From contig NZ_WTYZ01000001.1 in assembly GCF_009827455.1 (NCBI RefSeq), forward strand, positions 248,001-312,000: 64,000 nt of DNA, given 5' to 3'. The notes beneath the pieces were generated by a model. It ran no database searches. It was not told the origin of the DNA and worked only from the letters and a program-made list of their open reading frames with translations. Below, piece after piece: positions 18,537 to 28,015 of the stretch (positions are counted from its first letter, which is position 1; the number at the start of each line of letters is the position of its first letter). This DNA is from Pontixanthobacter aestiaquae. Lineage in GTDB: Bacteria; Pseudomonadota; Alphaproteobacteria; Sphingomonadales; Sphingomonadaceae. A program made the translations under genes and the position numbers.

Positions 18537-20984
18537 CTATTCCAGCGGTGTATCCACCCGCATCGCCGCGCCTGCCAAGCTCTCAGCCTCAAGCAATAGT
18601 TCGTCGTCGATCGCGCCTTGCGGCACGCTCTCTCGGCCGATCATCACCATCACCGGTACGGCCAGCGGGCTGACCCGGTCCAGCTCGACATGATTGACCT
18701 GCTCGGCCGAGCGTTCGAGCAAATCGGCTAGCCGCCCGATATCGGTCAAGCGCGCGCGTGCATCGGCCCACGCAGCCTCGAGCAGGACATGGTCCGGCTC
18801 GTGTTTGCGCAGCACATCATAGATAAGATCGGTCGAGAAAGTGACCTGCTTACCGCTCTTGCGCTTTCCCGGATGTTGCCGTTCGATGAGGCCGGAGATC
18901 ACTGCAACCTCGCGGAAGGCCCGGCGCAGCAGATGCGAATCCTGCACCCAATCGACAAATTCATCCGCCAGAATATCGGGCGAAAGCAATGGCCGCGGAT
19001 CGGTCACCGGCTGCAAACCCCACACCCCAAGCGAGTAATCATTGGCGACAAAGCCGCCCGGCTGAAGCCCGCGATCCTCCATCCGCCGTGTAATCAGCAT
19101 CCCCAGCGACTGGTTCGCATTCCACCCCTCGAACGTGTAATAGACCGTGTAATGCCGCTTCGAATGCGGAAAGCTCTCGACCAGCAATTGCCCCGGCGCG
19201 GGCATCTGGCTGCGCCAGTCCTGCACTTCCAGCCACTCGCGAACATCATCAGGAAAACGCCCCCATCCCGCACGGTCATCCAGCAAGGCACGAACCCTGT
19301 CCGCCAGATGCGTACTAAGCGGCATTCTTGCGCCGCCATAGGACGGGATCATCGCCGATTTCTTGGAAGCGCGCACGAACACATCCATGTCCTTGATCTG
19401 CTCAACCTCCAGACTGGTGCCTGCGAAAGCAAACGTATCGCCGGGTGATAGGCTCGCCGCAAAGCGCTCCTCAACCCTGCCGAGTGAGCGGCCATTCTTG
19501 AAGCGCACATTCAGCATCTCGCTATCGATGATAATCCCGGCGTTGAGCCGGTGCCGTGCCGCATGTTCGGGGTGCGTCAGGCGCCAAGTGCCATTCTTGT
19601 CGCGCGTAATCCGCTTGAACCGGTCATAGGCCTTGAGCGAATATCCACCCGTTTCAACAAACCCCAGCACCCGCTCCCACAAGGGCTGGTCAATTCCGGC
19701 ATAGGGAAGCGAAGACCGAATTTCAGCGAGCAAGGCTGCCTCATCAAATGGTGCAGCACAGGCGCAGGCCATCACATGCTGCGCAAGAACATCAAGGCCG
19801 CCATCGCGGAAGTCTTCTCCGTCGCGCTGCCCTTCCTCCACCGCATCCTTGGCCGCAATCGCCTCGAGAAACTCGAACCGGTTGCCAGGCACCAATAGCG
19901 CGCGGCTGCGCTGGTCGAGCGTATGATTGGCGCGGCCAATACGCTGCAGCAGGCGCGACGATCCTTTGGGCGCGCCCATTTGCACCACGCAGTCAATATC
20001 CCCCCAATCGACCCCCAGATCGAGACTCGCGGTGGCCACGAGGGCACGCAGTTCGCCTCGCGCCATCGCTCCTTCCACTTTGCGCCGCGCCTCGCGCGAG
20101 AGCGAGCCATGATGGATACCGATCGGCAATTGCTCGTCATTCGCCTCCCACAGGTTCTGGAAGATAAATTCGGCAAGGAAGCGCGTATTGGTGAAAATCA
20201 GCGTGGTCTTGTTAGTGCGGATCTGTTCGTAAAGCTGGGGGATCGCCCATGTCGCCGCATGGCCGCCCCAGGGCACCCGTTCCTCTTGCGGCAAAAGTAT
20301 CTCGAGATCGGGTTCAGCCCCTTCCTCCCCGATCACCAGCGCGACCTGATCGACATCTCCCCATGGCGCGAGCCAGGCCTGAAAAGCTTCCGGATCAGCA
20401 ACCGTGGCCGACAAGGCGGCGCGCTGCATATCGGGCGCAATGGATTGCAGGCGGGACAGGCACAGTGCCAGCAGGTCGCCGCGCTTGCCGGTCGCAAAAG
20501 CGTGCACCTCGTCGATCACGATGCGCTTAAGGCCGCGGAACAGGTCAAAACTGTCGGGATAGGACAGCAGCAGCGACAGCGATTCAGGCGTGGTCAGCAA
20601 AATATTAGGCGGCTTACTGCGCTGGCGTTTCTTCCGGTCCGACGGCGTATCACCGCTGCGCGTTTCGATCCTGAGCGGTAGCCCCATCTCCTCGACCGGC
20701 GTGACCAGATTGCGCTGCACATCATGCGCCAGCGCCTTGAGCGGCGAGACATACAGCGTATGCAATCCGTCTGGCGCGCCATCAGCGCCAAATTCAGACG
20801 GGCAGAAATCAGCCAACGTCGGCAGAAATCCGGCAAGCGTTTTACCTGCGCCTGTATCCGCTACCAACATCCCGTGCTTGCCCGCTTTTGCCGCCGCAAA
20901 CATATCGCGCTGATGCCGACGGATCGTCCAGCCGCGACCGGCAAACCAGTCTTCGATTTCGTGCGGGATAACGGCCTTGCTCAT
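18537..20984 (-). CDS. Ligase-associated DEXH-box DNA repair helicase (Lhr-like)
   Basis: This 815-residue superfamily 2 helicase has Walker A ADTGAGKT near 42-49, a DEVH box (IVIDEVHAFATGKRG, about 155-165), motif III SATVAD, motif VI QRIGRANHTLDQR, and a long Lhr-type C-terminal region. Length and sequence match the helicase found with an ATP-dependent DNA ligase and a phosphoesterase in many alphaproteobacteria. Those partners are not adjacent here. The next gene downstream on the same strand does not appear functionally linked. Confidence 0.88.
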   Translation of the reverse strand: MSKAVIPHEIEDWFAGRGWTIRRHQRDMFAAAKAGKHGMLVADTGAGKTLAGFLPTLADFCPSEFGADGAPDGLHTLYVSPLKALAHDVQRNLVTPVEEMGLPLRIETRSGDTPSDRKKRQRSKPPNILLTTPESLSLLLSYPDSFDLFRGLKRIVIDEVHAFATGKRGDLLALCLSRLQSIAPDMQRAALSATVADPEAFQAWLAPWGDVDQVALVIGEEGAEPDLEILLPQEERVPWGGHAATWAIPQLYEQIRTNKTTLIFTNTRFLAEFIFQNLWEANDEQLPIGIHHGSLSREARRKVEGAMARGELRALVATASLDLGVDWGDIDCVVQMGAPKGSSRLLQRIGRANHTLDQRSRALLVPGNRFEFLEAIAAKDAVEEGQRDGEDFRDGGLDVLAQHVMACACAAPFDEAALLAEIRSSLPYAGIDQPLWERVLGFVETGGYSLKAYDRFKRITRDKNGTWRLTHPEHAARHRLNAGIIIDSEMLNVRFKNGRSLGRVEERFAASLSPGDTFAFAGTSLEVEQIKDMDVFVRASKKSAMIPSYGGARMPLSTHLADRVRALLDDRAGWGRFPDDVREWLEVQDWRSQMPAPGQLLVESFPHSKRHYTVYYTFEGWNANQSLGMLITRRMEDRGLQPGGFVANDYSLGVWGLQPVTDPRPLLSPDILADEFVDWVQDSHLLRRAFREVAVISGLIERQHPGKRKSGKQVTFSTDLIYDVLRKHEPDHVLLEAAWADARARLTDIGRLADLLERSAEQVNHVELDRVSPLAVPVMVMIGRESVPQGAIDDELLLEAESLAGAAMRVDTPLE

Positions 20985-21034
20985 TACGCCGATATGAGCA
21001 GCTTTAGCACCGCGATGAAAGCGTGCTCATCGCT

Positions 21035-22696
21035 TTACTGTAAACGCAGCAATTCGGCAGGCACTCTGCCGGGTTGCCGCAGGGCCGATTGCAGCAAGGC
21101 AATATGGACGTTGCAGGCACCATTTGCCTCGGCATCGCCCAGCGCCTCGTCAACCGCATCGCGTGACAGGCTGGTGCTGTCGATGATCTCACCCACGACC
21201 CAGCCGGGCACCGATGCCTGTGCCGCCCCCCCTGCATTCGCATCGCGATCAAGCAGTCCCTGCTGAAGCAGGTTCCACGCAAGGCTCCGTTCACGGTCAC
21301 GCAGCTCTGTGCTCAGTTCAACCGCATCGTCCACTTTGCCGCTAGTCAGGAATGCCGCACAGGCCGCATCGCCCGCGCTTCTCGACTCGCGCAACAGGTC
21401 GAGCTGGAGTTGTTTTATCTTGAGCAGATCCTCGAACCCGGCTTTGACGACTGCCTGCATCGTCAGCGCCCGAACGGCGCTTTCTGCGCTCAAAGAACTA
21501 TCCCGTGAGAACACCATGTCGCTGCTGTCGAGACGCGCGGCGCTACGTATCAAAGACCCTATTTCGCTGTTGAGTTTCTCAACGTTCTCATATGTAGCAT
21601 CGGGACCAAAAAGCTCTATCGCAAAGATGTCTGCCTGCTGCTGCATCTCAGGAGAACCGTCGAAAGCCGTCTCAAAGATTGGGATCTGACTTATCTCGGG
21701 GCTCTCCGAATCTCCACAATAGCGCAGCGGGATCGAGATCAGGAACAAGACGAACAGCAATCGAATGGCCCCTGGCACAAAGCCCGTTACGCCTTCTTCC
21801 AGCGCCGCGACCTTGCGCGGTTCCAGATAGGACTCAAGCTCCGGATAATACTCGCGCACCCCCGCAATAAGCTTGTGCATTGCGGTCCCGTTGACCTTGG
21901 CCGCATGCCACCAGCGATACTCACCGGGTTCGCTCAAATACATCCATGCTTTGTGGTTCGGATGGTCTTGCTGGGTAACAGCCTCATGGTACCGCATCCC
22001 GCGCAGGCGCGCATTCAGCCACGACAAAGCAGGACGTTCGGTCAGCTTTCCTTCTTCGACTGTCCAGTTGAAGGCGTTGCTCGCCTGCTCAACCAGCGGA
22101 GCCGAGCGAGGCCACGCTTCGGCCAACATATCCGACAGCCAGTAATCAATCCCTTGCTCGGTCTGCAAGTCGGCCTTGCCAGCATAATCCAGGACATTAT
22201 CGAGCGCAGCCTGCGCTTGCTCGAATTCCTCCCACTCCATGGCATCATCAGACCGCTCACCATCAGGGAACAGCAATCCGGATAGTTCCTTATATGCGAG
22301 ACCAACGGGGTCGTGCCGGGGCGAGCCTGCGACGACATTAAGTTCCGGGCTTGCCTCAGGAACATGGCCTTGCCCGAAACTGTCCAGGCCAGGCGGACCG
22401 AACGGATCGACGCCAAAACCGATTAAGTCTGCCGCGCTGAACTCGACATCGAAATCGAATGAACCGTCATCGTCGTAAGTGTCTTCGCCGTAGCTCTCAT
22501 CGTCTTCCGCCGTGTCATCACGGACATTGAAGCCGGCATTCGACAACGCATAGTCGCGCGCGGCGCGCAGGTCGGAAAAAGCGGCGATTTCTTTGTCGAT
22601 ATCGAGCGATTTCAGCTTTTCGGCATAGGCCTTGCGGATAGCGCCCTTGTCGTCGGTCGCCTCGATGCCCAACACATTCCACGGCCAGCCGGTCAT
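21035..22696 (-). CDS. J-domain-like membrane protein without HPD, partner of an HscC-type Hsp70
   Basis: This 553-residue protein begins MTGWPWNVLGIEATDDKGAI, a J-domain start (about 5-52): helix II (AIRKAYAEKLKS) and helix III (AFSDLRAARDYAL) are recognisable, but the loop between them reads LDIDKE and lacks the HPD tripeptide needed to stimulate Hsp70. A very acidic linker follows (about 59-88). One membrane helix lies at about 306-326 and a helical C-terminal domain follows. The ATG overlaps the Hsp70 stop as ATGA, so they are translationally coupled. This recalls the E. coli HscC-DjlB/DjlC partnership (inference). Longer in-frame starts upstream lie inside the Hsp70 gene and are unlikely. 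Confidence 0.78.
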   Translation of the reverse strand: MTGWPWNVLGIEATDDKGAIRKAYAEKLKSLDIDKEIAAFSDLRAARDYALSNAGFNVRDDTAEDDESYGEDTYDDDGSFDFDVEFSAADLIGFGVDPFGPPGLDSFGQGHVPEASPELNVVAGSPRHDPVGLAYKELSGLLFPDGERSDDAMEWEEFEQAQAALDNVLDYAGKADLQTEQGIDYWLSDMLAEAWPRSAPLVEQASNAFNWTVEEGKLTERPALSWLNARLRGMRYHEAVTQQDHPNHKAWMYLSEPGEYRWWHAAKVNGTAMHKLIAGVREYYPELESYLEPRKVAALEEGVTGFVPGAIRLLFVLFLISIPLRYCGDSESPEISQIPIFETAFDGSPEMQQQADIFAIELFGPDATYENVEKLNSEIGSLIRSAARLDSSDMVFSRDSSLSAESAVRALTMQAVVKAGFEDLLKIKQLQLDLLRESRSAGDAACAAFLTSGKVDDAVELSTELRDRERSLAWNLLQQGLLDRDANAGGAAQASVPGWVVGEIIDSTSLSRDAVDEALGDAEANGACNVHIALLQSALRQPGRVPAELLRLQ

Positions 22697-24399
22697 AGTG
22701 GCGGATTGGCCTCGATCTCGTCCAGCGCAGCGAGCAACTGTTTGCGCGCATCGGCAATGATGCGCGGATCCTGCTTGTCGAGAGCGCCTTTGAAAGCAGT
22801 AATCCACCTGCCAATCGCATCGCGTACGTCGCCGGTGAACCCTTCGTAGCACCGCTCGGCGCGCGCCATCGCAGCGATATTTTCCGCCTCGTCGCGCGGG
22901 TGGGTTTTGAGTTTCTCTAGCGCTTTGCGGCTCGAAGCGATCTCGCTCTTGCTGCGTTTGTCTTCCTCGTCGACGATGACGAGATTTTTGGTCAGACCAG
23001 TCGACGGGACATGCACATCGACTTCCAGCAATCCGCTGGTGTCATAGGTAAAGCGCACCTCGACAATTTCCTCGCCGCGCGGTTTGGCGGGAACACGAAC
23101 CGACATTCCGCCCAATTTGACGTTGTTCTTCACGTCGCGGGCTTCGCCTTGATAGACACCCATTTCAATCCGGGTCTGGTTCGCCTGCATGGTGCTGTAT
23201 ACTTGCATCCGGCTGACCGGGACGGGAGTATTCCGCTCGATAATCGGAGAGAATATCCCGCTATGAATCTGTCCGTGCGCATCTTCATCGCTGCTATCGA
23301 TGCCCAGCGTGAAGGGCGCAACATCGGTGATGCGGATTTCTTCCAGCCCCTCGTCGTTGGAGAGCAAGCCCGCCTGAACCGCCGCGCCCAGCGCTACCGC
23401 ATGATCGGGATGGACCGTGTGATTGGGGAAACGGCCAAACATCCGCGTCAGCGCTTTGCGCACCACCGGCATGCGGGTGGAGCCGCCGACCAGAACAACT
23501 TCGCTGAGGCTTTTCACATCGATCCCGGTATCGCGCAGAGAGCGTAGCACCGGATCGCGCAAGCGGCGGATCAGCGGCTCGACAGTTTCTTCAAATTCTT
23601 CGGTAGTGATCCGGGTGGTGTAGGCTTGGTCATTGATCGTGATCGAGAAATCTGCCTCATGCGCGGTAGTCAGCGCGCGGCGGCATTGTTCAGCCGCCTG
23701 AGTCAGCAGCGCGTTCTTTCTGTCGGCAGGCATGACCGCAAGCTGATCGTCCGCGTCCAAGCGCGGCTGCGCCAAAGCCACCAGTGCAGCATTGAAATCA
23801 TCGCCGCCCAAACGATTGTCACCAGCAGAGGCGCGCACCTCCACAATGCCTTCGAACATCTCGACGATGGAGACATCGAATGTCCCCCCGCCCAGATCGA
23901 ACACCAGAAACGGCTCCTGGTCGCCGCGATCGGTCAAGCCGAACGCCAGCGCGGCGGCGGTCGGTTCATTGATCAGGCGTTTGACATCCAGCCCGGCGAT
24001 CTCGCCAGCCCGCCGTGTTGCGCGCCGCTGCCGCTCGTTGAAATAGGCCGGAACGGTAATCACCGCCTCGGTCGGACGCTCGCCCAGCGCCGCCTCGACA
24101 TCATCCATCAATGACACAAGCACCATCGCCGACAGTTCTTCGGCGCTGAAATCACGCTTGCCCAGCGTTGCCCGCGCCTCGGTGCCCATCATCCGCTTGA
24201 AACTGGTCACGGTTTCGCCCGGATGCGTTGCAAAGCGATCCAGCGCGGATGCGCCGATCCACGTCTGTCCGCTTTTATCAACGGACACGGCCGATGGCGT
24301 CAGCACGTCACCCAGCGCATTGGGCACCAGTTCAGCCTCGCTATCGCGCCAAATCGCAACGGCACTGTTGGTGGTGCCCAAATCAATTCCAACGAGCAT
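22693..24399 (-). CDS. hscC: Hsp70 family chaperone, HscC type
   Basis: This 568-residue protein has an Hsp70 nucleotide-binding domain (VGIDLGTTNSAVAIW at the N-terminus, VITVPAYFNERQRRATRRAG, LVFDLGGGTFDVSIVE, VVLVGGSTRMPVVRKAL) and a shortened substrate-binding region. The length is close to E. coli HscC and shorter than DnaK. The ATG at 24399 is preferred over the TTG at 24402 because AGGAC is 5 bases upstream. It forms an overlapping pair with the J-like gene downstream. Confidence 0.88.
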   Translation of the reverse strand: MLVGIDLGTTNSAVAIWRDSEAELVPNALGDVLTPSAVSVDKSGQTWIGASALDRFATHPGETVTSFKRMMGTEARATLGKRDFSAEELSAMVLVSLMDDVEAALGERPTEAVITVPAYFNERQRRATRRAGEIAGLDVKRLINEPTAAALAFGLTDRGDQEPFLVFDLGGGTFDVSIVEMFEGIVEVRASAGDNRLGGDDFNAALVALAQPRLDADDQLAVMPADRKNALLTQAAEQCRRALTTAHEADFSITINDQAYTTRITTEEFEETVEPLIRRLRDPVLRSLRDTGIDVKSLSEVVLVGGSTRMPVVRKALTRMFGRFPNHTVHPDHAVALGAAVQAGLLSNDEGLEEIRITDVAPFTLGIDSSDEDAHGQIHSGIFSPIIERNTPVPVSRMQVYSTMQANQTRIEMGVYQGEARDVKNNVKLGGMSVRVPAKPRGEEIVEVRFTYDTSGLLEVDVHVPSTGLTKNLVIVDEEDKRSKSEIASSRKALEKLKTHPRDEAENIAAMARAERCYEGFTGDVRDAIGRWITAFKGALDKQDPRIIADARKQLLAALDEIEANPPL

Positions 24400-24475
24400 C
24401 AAATGTCCTGTCTAATAGTCCGGTCTCGTGCCGGAGGGACAAAGGCAGCTATGCCAGCATAGTCGAGGCGGCACT

Positions 24476-25348
24476 TTATTCCTCGATCAAGCCAGCATCG
24501 CCATCGAATGCTTCTTCCTCAGTTCCAAACGCATCGCCGGCTTTTGGAGAAATTACAGCCCCTTCTACTTCCTCTGCGGAAATACCGAGCAACTCTGCCA
24601 ACCGGCGGCGCTCAGTACTCGACAAATCTTCATACCCTCGTTCCGCTGGTAGCTCAGCCATTGCCTGTTCGATGGCGCCTTCCATATTTGTGAAACTACC
24701 CATCATCTGCGGTAGCGCCTGCATAGTCGCTGACATGACCTGCGGATCGGCCATCAGCACCATCGATTCCCGCGCATAGACTTCCCCCGTCGGTGTTTGG
24801 AAAAAAGTCGATATGTCTGCCAATTGGCTCTCGTCGAAACGCACTGCGTAGGCTTTGGAGAGTCCCTCGCGCATGGGAGGCTCCATCGCGACAAACAGAT
24901 CGCCCATATTGCCCAGCACTACGCCAAGTATTGCATCAGTACGGCGGTCCCAAGCGGGATCGAGCATCGACAGAACTTCAGCTTGCTCGTCTTCGCCCAA
25001 CGCACCGACCGTTTCCTCGTCAACCGCCAGACGCGTCGATAGAATGAAGCTTGGCTCAGAGAACATCGCCATCATCGGGCGCATCATCTTGTCCATCATG
25101 CCGCCCATCATTTCGCCGTAGAAACCTTCGGGCATCATAGTGCTCACAACCGCCGTAGCTGCGGGAAGGCGCGCTTCCTGTTCTTCAGTAAGCGGCTCCG
25201 ATTGAAACAAGCCGCCCAACATCGCAGCGATCGCGTCCATGCTCTCATCGCCCACTTCTTCCGATGCTGCGCCAGCTTCCTGCGCTGCCAAAGGAGTCGA
25301 TAACGCCAATGCACCTAGTGCGATGCCAGTGGTGAGTTTCTTCAACAT
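24476..25348 (-). CDS. Exported DUF2059-like protein
   Basis: This protein of about 290 residues has a signal peptide (cleavage near TPLAAQ) and a mature part that is acidic and Met-rich (EMMGGMMDKMMRPMMAMF). The region VRFDESQLADISTFFQTPTG followed by VYARES resembles the DUF2059 helical domain; the function of that family is unknown. The ATG at 25348 has AGGAAGG 7 bases upstream, whereas the longer TTG start does not. It lies downstream of pgmG on the same strand with 33 bases between. Confidence 0.7.
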   Translation of the reverse strand: MLKKLTTGIALGALALSTPLAAQEAGAASEEVGDESMDAIAAMLGGLFQSEPLTEEQEARLPAATAVVSTMMPEGFYGEMMGGMMDKMMRPMMAMFSEPSFILSTRLAVDEETVGALGEDEQAEVLSMLDPAWDRRTDAILGVVLGNMGDLFVAMEPPMREGLSKAYAVRFDESQLADISTFFQTPTGEVYARESMVLMADPQVMSATMQALPQMMGSFTNMEGAIEQAMAELPAERGYEDLSSTERRRLAELLGISAEEVEGAVISPKAGDAFGTEEEAFDGDAGLIEE

Positions 25349-25381
25349 TTTCAAACCTTCCTATGAATTCTCCGTGGCGTA

Positions 25382-26785
25382 TTAGTGCCCGACGCTTTCG
25401 CCGCGTTCAAGGCCAGATAGCGCAAGCTGCTCGTCGATCTGCGCCATCAGACGTTCGAGACCCGCTTCGCTTTCGCTTTCTGCGCGTGCAACCAGCACAT
25501 CCTGCGTGTTCGAAGCGCGCAGCAGCCACCAGCCATCATCGGTGGTCACGCGAACTCCGTCGGTCCCGTCAACTTGTGCCGGACTGTTGGCGAGCCGTTC
25601 TTTCACTTCATCGATCGCTGCAAATTTGCGGCTCTCATCGACTTGAAAACGCATTTCGGGCGTATTGATCATATTGGGCATCGCGCCGCGCAATTCAGTG
25701 ACGGATTTACCCAGCCGCGCAGCCGCTGTAATCAGCCGCACACCGGCATAAAGCGCATCGTCATAGCCGTAATATTCATCGGCAAAGAACACATGGCCGC
25801 TCATTTCACCTGCCAGAGGCGAACCTGTTTCCTTCATTTTGGACTTAATCAGGCTGTGCCCGGTCTTCCACATTACCGGCTTGCCGCCATGCGCCGATAC
25901 ATGATCGAACAGCGCGCGCGATGCCTTCACATCGGCGATAATGGTGGAGCCGGGCATCCGCTGGAGCAGTTCTTCGGCATAGATCATCAGCAATTGATCG
26001 CCCCAGATCACCCGCCCTTCACCGTCTATCGCACCGATCCGGTCACCATCACCGTCGAATGCCACTCCGAAATCGAGGTTCTTCTCCGCGACCAGCGCGC
26101 GCAAATCCTCCAGATTCGCTTCAACAGTGGGGTCAGGATGATGGTTCGGAAAATTCCCGTCGACATCGGTGTAGAGAAGGTGGTGTTCGCCCGGCAAACG
26201 CGCGGCAAGCTTCTCCAGCGCGGGGCCAGCGGCGCCATTGCCATTGTCCCAGCCGACTTTCAGGCCGGCAAGCGCCGACTGGTCGATATCGCCAAAACCG
26301 GCGACCAGCCGGTCGATATATTCGTCCAGAATGTCACGGTCTTCCACGCCGCCGACACCGTCGATCCAATCGCCCGCTTCGGCCATGCGCCCGATAGTCA
26401 GGATGTCCTCGCCGAAGAACGGACGTCCCTGAAATACCATCTTGAAGCCGTTATAATTGGCGGGATTATGGCTGCCGGTTATCTGAATGCCGCCATCCAC
26501 ATCATTGGCTGACGCAGCCGCGTAATACAGCATCGGGGTTGGCCCCATACCCACCCGCACAACGTCACAGCCGCTGCCATTGAGTCCCTCGACCAGAGCG
26601 CTTTCCAGAATGGGCGAACTGACCCGCCCATCATAGCAGACAGCCACTTTCGACCCACCGGCCCGCTTTAGCAGTGTCGCGAAACTGCGCCCGATGGCGC
26701 GCGCATCATCCGGCCCCAGCGTCTCCCCAATAATGCCGCGAATATCATATTCGCGCAGGACGGTCGGGTCGAAATTATGGTTCAT
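25382..26785 (-). CDS. pgmG: Phosphoglucomutase/phosphomannomutase
   Basis: This 467-residue alpha-D-phosphohexomutase interconverts glucose or mannose 1- and 6-phosphates and supplies sugar nucleotides for surface polysaccharide and LPS. The active-site serine is in TGSHNP (Ser105), the metal loop is DGDGDR near residue 244, and the sugar-binding and phosphate-binding loops are present. It closely resembles sphingomonad PgmG. AGGA is 7 bases before the ATG. It is co-directional with the J-protein and mipZ genes upstream (9 bases from the J-protein stop), so it is probably in one operon. Confidence 0.94.
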   Translation of the reverse strand: MNHNFDPTVLREYDIRGIIGETLGPDDARAIGRSFATLLKRAGGSKVAVCYDGRVSSPILESALVEGLNGSGCDVVRVGMGPTPMLYYAAASANDVDGGIQITGSHNPANYNGFKMVFQGRPFFGEDILTIGRMAEAGDWIDGVGGVEDRDILDEYIDRLVAGFGDIDQSALAGLKVGWDNGNGAAGPALEKLAARLPGEHHLLYTDVDGNFPNHHPDPTVEANLEDLRALVAEKNLDFGVAFDGDGDRIGAIDGEGRVIWGDQLLMIYAEELLQRMPGSTIIADVKASRALFDHVSAHGGKPVMWKTGHSLIKSKMKETGSPLAGEMSGHVFFADEYYGYDDALYAGVRLITAAARLGKSVTELRGAMPNMINTPEMRFQVDESRKFAAIDEVKERLANSPAQVDGTDGVRVTTDDGWWLLRASNTQDVLVARAESESEAGLERLMAQIDEQLALSGLERGESVGH

Positions 26786-26794
26786 AGGGGTATC

Positions 26795-27094
26795 CTAAGG
26801 CTTGTCGTGTGATGGATAGGGAAGTTCATTGATGAGCAAATCGCGCGCGGCATTGGCTTCATGAACCTGCTCGCTTGTGCCGCCTTTATCCGGATGGACC
26901 ATGGCGATGAGCTGCTTATGCGCGTGCAGCACTTCCTGCCGTGTCGCATTCTCGCGCACGCCGAGCAGCTTGCGCGCTTTGAACAATGCCTGCGCCCGGG
27001 TACTTTTACCCTGCGCGAATTGCCACGGCCATTTGCCGAAGACGAGCTTGCAAGCGAGGCTCGCGAGCAGCGCGATGAGGGCAAATTTCCACAT
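26795..27094 (-). CDS. Membrane-anchored J-domain protein
   Basis: This 99-residue protein has an N-terminal membrane helix (MWKFALIALLASLACKLVFG) followed by a J-domain with an intact HPD (MVHPDKGGT). The layout, one helix then a C-terminal J-domain, resembles mitochondrial Pam18/Tim14, and such proteins stimulate an Hsp70 at the membrane. It starts 3 bases after the mipZ stop and has no clear ribosome-binding site, so translation is probably coupled to mipZ. Confidence 0.85.
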   Translation of the reverse strand: MWKFALIALLASLACKLVFGKWPWQFAQGKSTRAQALFKARKLLGVRENATRQEVLHAHKQLIAMVHPDKGGTSEQVHEANAARDLLINELPYPSHDKP

Positions 27095-27097
27095 AGG

Positions 27098-27907
27098 TTA
27101 GGCCAGCTCCAGCTTAGGCTCTGACTTGGCATGATCCGGCAGGTTCAAGCTGGCCAGCAGCGAACGCATTTCCTGCCGCGCGACCAAATGGCTTGTGCCA
27201 AGTTCGCCGAGATGCCCCTTGTCGAGCAGTGTAAAGCCTGATGGAAACAGCTCCCGATAGATCACCCGTTCGGAAAGGCCCTTCGCCACGCGAAAACCGG
27301 CGCGTTTTGACAGTTCACCCAGCGCGCGTTCGATGCGCTGCATATTGCGCGCTTCGGTATGGCCGCTGCGATTGCGCACCACGACCCAGTCTATTTCCTT
27401 GCGCTGTTGGATCGCCCGCATCTTGCGCGTTTCCCAGATCAGCTCGGCATAGAATGACAGGCGGCGGACTTTGAACGTCTCCGAATCCACCTGCCCGATC
27501 AGATCGAAATCGACGAAGCTGTCATTCATCGGCGTGACCAGCGTATCCGCTTCAGTTGCAGCGTGGCGCGCAAACAGATCGTCGCGTCCAGGCGTGTCGA
27601 CGATCAGGAAATCCATGCCCTCGCCCATTTCCGCCGCCATGGCGTCAAATTCTTCAATCGTCTCGCCGTGAAATACAGCGCAGCGGGCGGTCGGCAGGTC
27701 GATCCCGCGTTTGGCGGTTGTCTCAGCGCGGTTCTCGAAATAGCGGTCCATGGTCCGTTGCCGCGGATCGAGATCGATCGCTGCCACGCGCGCGCCCTGA
27801 TAGGCCAGCGCTACCGCGACATGCACCGCTGTGGTCGATTTACCCGTTCCGCCCTTTTCATTCGCGAAAGTGATCCGGTGCGGCGTGGTATCTGACAAAG
27901 CGCTCAT
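27098..27907 (-). CDS. mipZ: Division-plane positioning ATPase MipZ
   Basis: This 269-residue ParA-superfamily ATPase has a deviant Walker A motif EKGGTGKST (17-25) and a Walker B-region VDTPGRDD. Its length and the RNRSGHTEARNMQRIERALG segment match the alphaproteobacterial MipZ, which forms a gradient from ParB at the poles and keeps FtsZ at midcell. It is divergent from panC across about 110 bases and heads the mipZ-J-protein-pgmG group. Confidence 0.9.
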   Translation of the reverse strand: MSALSDTTPHRITFANEKGGTGKSTTAVHVAVALAYQGARVAAIDLDPRQRTMDRYFENRAETTAKRGIDLPTARCAVFHGETIEEFDAMAAEMGEGMDFLIVDTPGRDDLFARHAATEADTLVTPMNDSFVDFDLIGQVDSETFKVRRLSFYAELIWETRKMRAIQQRKEIDWVVVRNRSGHTEARNMQRIERALGELSKRAGFRVAKGLSERVIYRELFPSGFTLLDKGHLGELGTSHLVARQEMRSLLASLNLPDHAKSEPKLELA

Positions 27908-28015
27908 CCTGTTTTAGGCCCGGAACTGCCCGAAACTGGGTGTTAGCCGGGTTGTTTTGGCATCCCTAGCACGGCTAGAGGGTATCGGCATTTTACTACC
28001 GGAGGGTTTCACCCC

